Source: Devosia riboflavina (GTDB lineage Bacteria > Pseudomonadota > Alphaproteobacteria > Rhizobiales > Devosiaceae). From it: 64,000 bases of DNA. The first letter of the stretch is position 1. Each line of letters begins with the position of its first letter. Of this stretch, positions 61,523-64,000 are shown piece by piece. The notes beneath the pieces are model-generated. The model was not told where the DNA came from and searched no databases. It saw only the letters and a program-made list of their open reading frames with translations. The position numbers and the translations under genes were made by a program. Location: assembly GCF_000743575.1 (NCBI RefSeq), contig NZ_JQGC01000003.1, positions 248,001 to 312,000 on the forward strand. Reading direction: 5' to 3'.

Positions 61523-62634
61523 TGAAATCGGGGCTCAACCTCCTGCAATCGCTCTTGGCGCTGCTGGCTGGCGGCATGGCGCTTTGCGGGCTCGTCGGAG
61601 CGGCGATTTCGGCCGATGCGGACATTCTTCTCACGGTGACCATGGGGCTCGGCGCGCTGACGCTGGTCCGCTGCGTGTTCCGGCCGATCAGTCTATGGCT
61701 CGATGGCCTGGCTTCGGTGCTGATTGCGCTGGCGCTGGTATTGGCTCTGCCAAGGGGGGCGGCCATGCCGGGGCACTATTGGTTTGCCATGGTGAGCGCC
61801 TGGGGCTTTGCCTGGTTGTTTGTGGATCAGCTTTCGGGCGAAATTCGCCGGGGCGCGGTGCCACGAAAGACGATGGGGCTGCTCATTCCCGCCGTCTTCG
61901 GGGTGGCGCTGTTGGTCGTCTGGGAAATCGTCACGCGCGGCGCCAATGTGCCGCCCGTGCTCCTGCCGGCGCCTTCGGCCATCGGGGCGCAACTGGCGAA
62001 CTCGGCGCCGATCCTCTGGGCCGATTTCGTCCAGACTTTCGTCAAATCCGTCATTCCCGGCTACATCATCGGGTGCCTTGCCGGGCTCGTGGTTGCCATT
62101 GCGGTCGACCGCTCGCCGTTCCTCAAAGCCGGGCTCTTGCCGATCGGCAACTTCATGTCGGCGCTGCCGATCATCGGCATCGCGCCGATCATGGTCATGT
62201 GGTTCGGTTTCGACTGGCAGAGCAAGGCTGCCGTCGTCGTCGCCATGACGTTCTTCCCCATGCTGGTCAATACGGTGGCGGGGCTCAACGCGGCCTCCTC
62301 CATCGAGCGCGACCTCATGCGGACTTATGCTGCCAACTATTGGCAGACGCTGTTGAAGTTGCGCCTGCCCGCTGCGGGGCCCTTCATCTTCAATGCCCTC
62401 AAGATCAACTCGACTCTGGCCTTGATCGGCGCAATCGTAGCGGAATTCTTCGGAACGCCTGTTGTCGGGATGGGCTTCCGGATTTCGACCGGGGTGGGGC
62501 GTCTCGCCATCGACCTGGTCTGGGCGGAGATCGCGGTTGCTGCGGTCGCGGGGTCCGCCTTTTACGGGGTGATCGCCCTCATCGAAAGGGGCGTCACCTT
62601 CTGGCATCCGTCTGTCCGTGGTGGACGGGCGTAA
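61519..62634 (+). CDS. ABC transporter permease with extra N-terminal membrane region, second of two
   Basis: 371 residues, about 100 longer than usual for this family. Residues 1-110 add roughly four membrane helices (LLQSLLALLAGGMALCGLVGAAI, LLTVTMGLGALTLVRCVF and others). The standard domain then starts near MGLLIPAVFGVALLVVWEIVTRGANVPPVLLPAPSAI and includes the loop ASSIERDLMRTYAANYWQTLLKLRLPAAGPFIFNAL. It overlaps the first permease gene (ATGA). Confidence 0.92.
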   Translation: MMKSGLNLLQSLLALLAGGMALCGLVGAAISADADILLTVTMGLGALTLVRCVFRPISLWLDGLASVLIALALVLALPRGAAMPGHYWFAMVSAWGFAWLFVDQLSGEIRRGAVPRKTMGLLIPAVFGVALLVVWEIVTRGANVPPVLLPAPSAIGAQLANSAPILWADFVQTFVKSVIPGYIIGCLAGLVVAIAVDRSPFLKAGLLPIGNFMSALPIIGIAPIMVMWFGFDWQSKAAVVVAMTFFPMLVNTVAGLNAASSIERDLMRTYAANYWQTLLKLRLPAAGPFIFNALKINSTLALIGAIVAEFFGTPVVGMGFRISTGVGRLAIDLVWAEIAVAAVAGSAFYGVIALIERGVTFWHPSVRGGRA

Positions 62635-62663
62635 AAGAAGACAGGGAAAAGGGAACGACAAAA

Positions 62664-63644
62664 ATGAAAACTTTTATCACGGGTCTCCTGGCTGGCACGA
62701 TGGCGCTGGCGGCCATTCCAGGCGCTTTTGCGGCCGATGCTTTGACCCTGCAACTCAAGTGGGTGACGCAGGCCCAGTTCGCCGGCTATCTCGTCGCCGA
62801 GGCCAAGGGCTTTTATGACGAAGAAAACATCGACCTGACGATCCTGCCTGGCGGCCCGAACATTGCCCCCGAACAGGTGATCGCCGGTGGCGGTGCCGAC
62901 ATCATCGTCACTTGGATGGCCGCGGGTCTTGCCGCGCGCGATACCGGCGTGCCGCTCGTTAATATCGCCCAGCCGTTCAAGCGCTCGGGCCTGATGATGA
63001 TCTGTCCGGTCGAGAAGGAAATCAAAACCGTCGCCGATTTCCCGGGCCATACTCTCGGCGTCTGGTTCTTCGGCAATGAATATCCGTTCTTTGCCTGGAT
63101 GAACAAGGAAGGCATCGCCACCGACGGCTCCGCCGGCGGCGTTACCGTGCTGCAGCAGAGCTTTGATATCCAGCCGATGATCCAGGGCCAGGCCGACTGC
63201 ATCTCGGTCATGACCTATAATGAGTATGGCCAGGCGCTCGATGCCGGCTATGGCCCGGATAATCTGACCATCTTCAACTATACCGAGATGGGCAATGACC
63301 TGCTCGAAGACGGTCTCTATGTCATGGAAGACACGCTCTCCGATCCGGCCAAGGTCGATGCCTATACCCGCTTCGTCCGCGCTTCGATGAAGGGCTGGGC
63401 CTATGCGCTCGACAACCCGGAAGAAGCCGCGCAGATCGTCGTCGACAGCGACGAAACCGGCGCCGCGGAACTCGCACACCAGCTTTATATGGTTGGCGAG
63501 GTTTCAAAGCTCGTCGATGCCGACGATGCTGCGCTCGACATGACCACCTATGATCGTACCGTGAAGGCGCTGCTCGACCAGTCGATCATCAAGGCCCAGC
63601 CGGAAGGCGCCTACACCACCGTCGTCACCGACGCGCTGAAGTAG
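62664..63644 (+). CDS. NMT1/THI5-like ABC substrate-binding protein
   Basis: About 326 residues from ATG 62664 (AAGGGAA site). A signal peptide of about 23 residues (ending PGAFAA) precedes LTLQLKWVTQAQFAGYLVAEAKGFYDEENIDLTILPGGPN, the hallmark of the NMT1 group that binds hydroxymethylpyrimidine-like rings. IAPEQVIAGGGADIIVTWMAAGLAARD follows. In the periplasm it would deliver a pyrimidine-type compound to the two permeases. The exact ligand (uracil, thymine, a thiamine precursor or other) cannot be read. It is followed by a strong terminator. Confidence 0.92.
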   Translation: MKTFITGLLAGTMALAAIPGAFAADALTLQLKWVTQAQFAGYLVAEAKGFYDEENIDLTILPGGPNIAPEQVIAGGGADIIVTWMAAGLAARDTGVPLVNIAQPFKRSGLMMICPVEKEIKTVADFPGHTLGVWFFGNEYPFFAWMNKEGIATDGSAGGVTVLQQSFDIQPMIQGQADCISVMTYNEYGQALDAGYGPDNLTIFNYTEMGNDLLEDGLYVMEDTLSDPAKVDAYTRFVRASMKGWAYALDNPEEAAQIVVDSDETGAAELAHQLYMVGEVSKLVDADDAALDMTTYDRTVKALLDQSIIKAQPEGAYTTVVTDALK

Positions 63645-63662
63645 GTTTTGGCATTTTCATGG

Positions 63663-63695
63663 GCGGGCGGGGAGCGATCCCTGCCCGCTTTGTTT
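63663..63695 (+). terminator. Intrinsic terminator after the pyrimidine importer operon
   Basis: GCGGGCGGGGA, GCGA loop, TCCCTGCCCGC, then TTTGTTTT. Confidence 0.8.
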
Positions 63696-63707
63696 TGAGA
63701 ACTTGAA

Positions 63708-63950
63708 ATGGCCACGCTCGCTCGGCACAAGGCGCAAAACACCGTGGAGAGCAAAATTCCGACAGACCCGCTCACGCTCATGGGCCTCGGCATAGGTGCC
63801 GTCGTCGTCATCTGGCTGATTTTTTCCGTGGTCAAGAAAATGGTCGGCATTGCCATCGTGCTGGCGCTCGCCGCCGGGGCCTGGTTCCTCTGGACCAATC
63901 CGCAATATCTCGCACCCATCATGGCCCAGATCCGGCAAGTGACCGGCTAG
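63708..63950 (+). CDS. Small membrane protein, 80 residues, unknown function
   Basis: Starts MATLARHKAQNTVES after a GAACTTGAA stretch. Two hydrophobic segments, about residues 22-42 (TLMGLGIGAVVVIWLIFSVV) and 46-63 (VGIAIVLALAAGAWFLW), are joined by a KKM turn. The C-terminal tail ends MAQIRQVTG. It is separated from the importer operon by a terminator, so it has its own promoter. No family is recognised. Confidence 0.75.
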   Translation: MATLARHKAQNTVESKIPTDPLTLMGLGIGAVVVIWLIFSVVKKMVGIAIVLALAAGAWFLWTNPQYLAPIMAQIRQVTG

Positions 63951-64000
63951 ATCAGCAACCGGAACGAATCCGCTCTCCCGCCAGTTGAGATGTCATACTC

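Noticed and set aside
61353..62663. In-frame upstream extension of the NMT1-type binding protein
   Set aside because: The extension overlaps two permease genes and has no coding character; a signal peptide and AAGGGAA site define the start at 62664.

Overview
The window looks like part of an alphaproteobacterial chromosome of the Hyphomicrobiales, most likely Devosia or a close relative. This is inferred from the high GC content, tightly overlapped ABC-transporter operons, an OpgC-type succinyltransferase, a rhizobial-style hmu haem cluster (hemP, hmuSTUV, hmuR), glycerate kinase of the GckA type, and many rhizobial-type intergenic palindromes. No rRNA, tRNA, CRISPR array or prophage was seen. 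The only intact mobile element is one IS30-family insertion.

Layout. 1-2318: the 5' part of a Tat-exported solute-binding protein and a LacI regulator. 2380-6064: glutathione-dependent formaldehyde oxidation (S-formylglutathione hydrolase, class III alcohol dehydrogenase) and a succinate-semialdehyde dehydrogenase. 6380-11108: osmoregulated periplasmic glucan operon (OpgG/D, a 44-residue ORF, OpgH, OpgC). 11225-20004: LacI regulator and a divergent operon with binding protein, two permeases, GH38 alpha-mannosidase and ATPase, read as alpha-mannoside import and cytosolic hydrolysis. 20137-21132: IS30-family element inserted in a palindromic repeat. 21219-29643: amino-sugar locus with MurQ, an RpiR regulator, an ABC importer, NanE and a BadF-type sugar kinase, tied together by a shared GGAAT..ATTCC operator. 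29846-35674: Tex between inverted 78-bp repeats, then a YbbA/YbbP-like ABC exporter. 35811-38131: small secreted, CRP-site-linked and tiny unknown genes. 38184-40574: phosphonate accessory genes phnN, phnM and DUF1045. 40701-43494: glycerate kinase, a VOC protein and a galactose-dehydrogenase-like oxidoreductase. 43629-49988: haem uptake. 49995-52076: a degenerate HtrA-like protein, DUF4260 and a RibD-like reductase. 52304-63644: reductive pyrimidine catabolism (RutR, beta-alanine aminotransferase, malonate/methylmalonate-semialdehyde dehydrogenase, beta-ureidopropionase, dihydropyrimidinase) with an NMT1-type ABC importer that has two permeases. 63708-63950: a small membrane protein.

Most loci are catabolic cassettes, each with its own importer and a local repressor: LacI twice, RpiR and RutR. 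For the RpiR, second LacI and RutR loci, operator-like palindromes can be read next to plausible promoters.

The strongest leads for novelty are: (1) a DUF559 nuclease-like ORF bracketed by direct copies of a palindromic repeat and lying inside the pyrimidine operon; (2) an HtrA/PDZ protein in which all three protease-triad positions are replaced; (3) two perfect CRP-type palindromes placed class-II-like in front of a 71-residue protein of unknown function; (4) a RutR-type operator controlling a reductive rather than Rut pyrimidine pathway; (5) an IS30 transposase whose stop codon comes from the target repeat.
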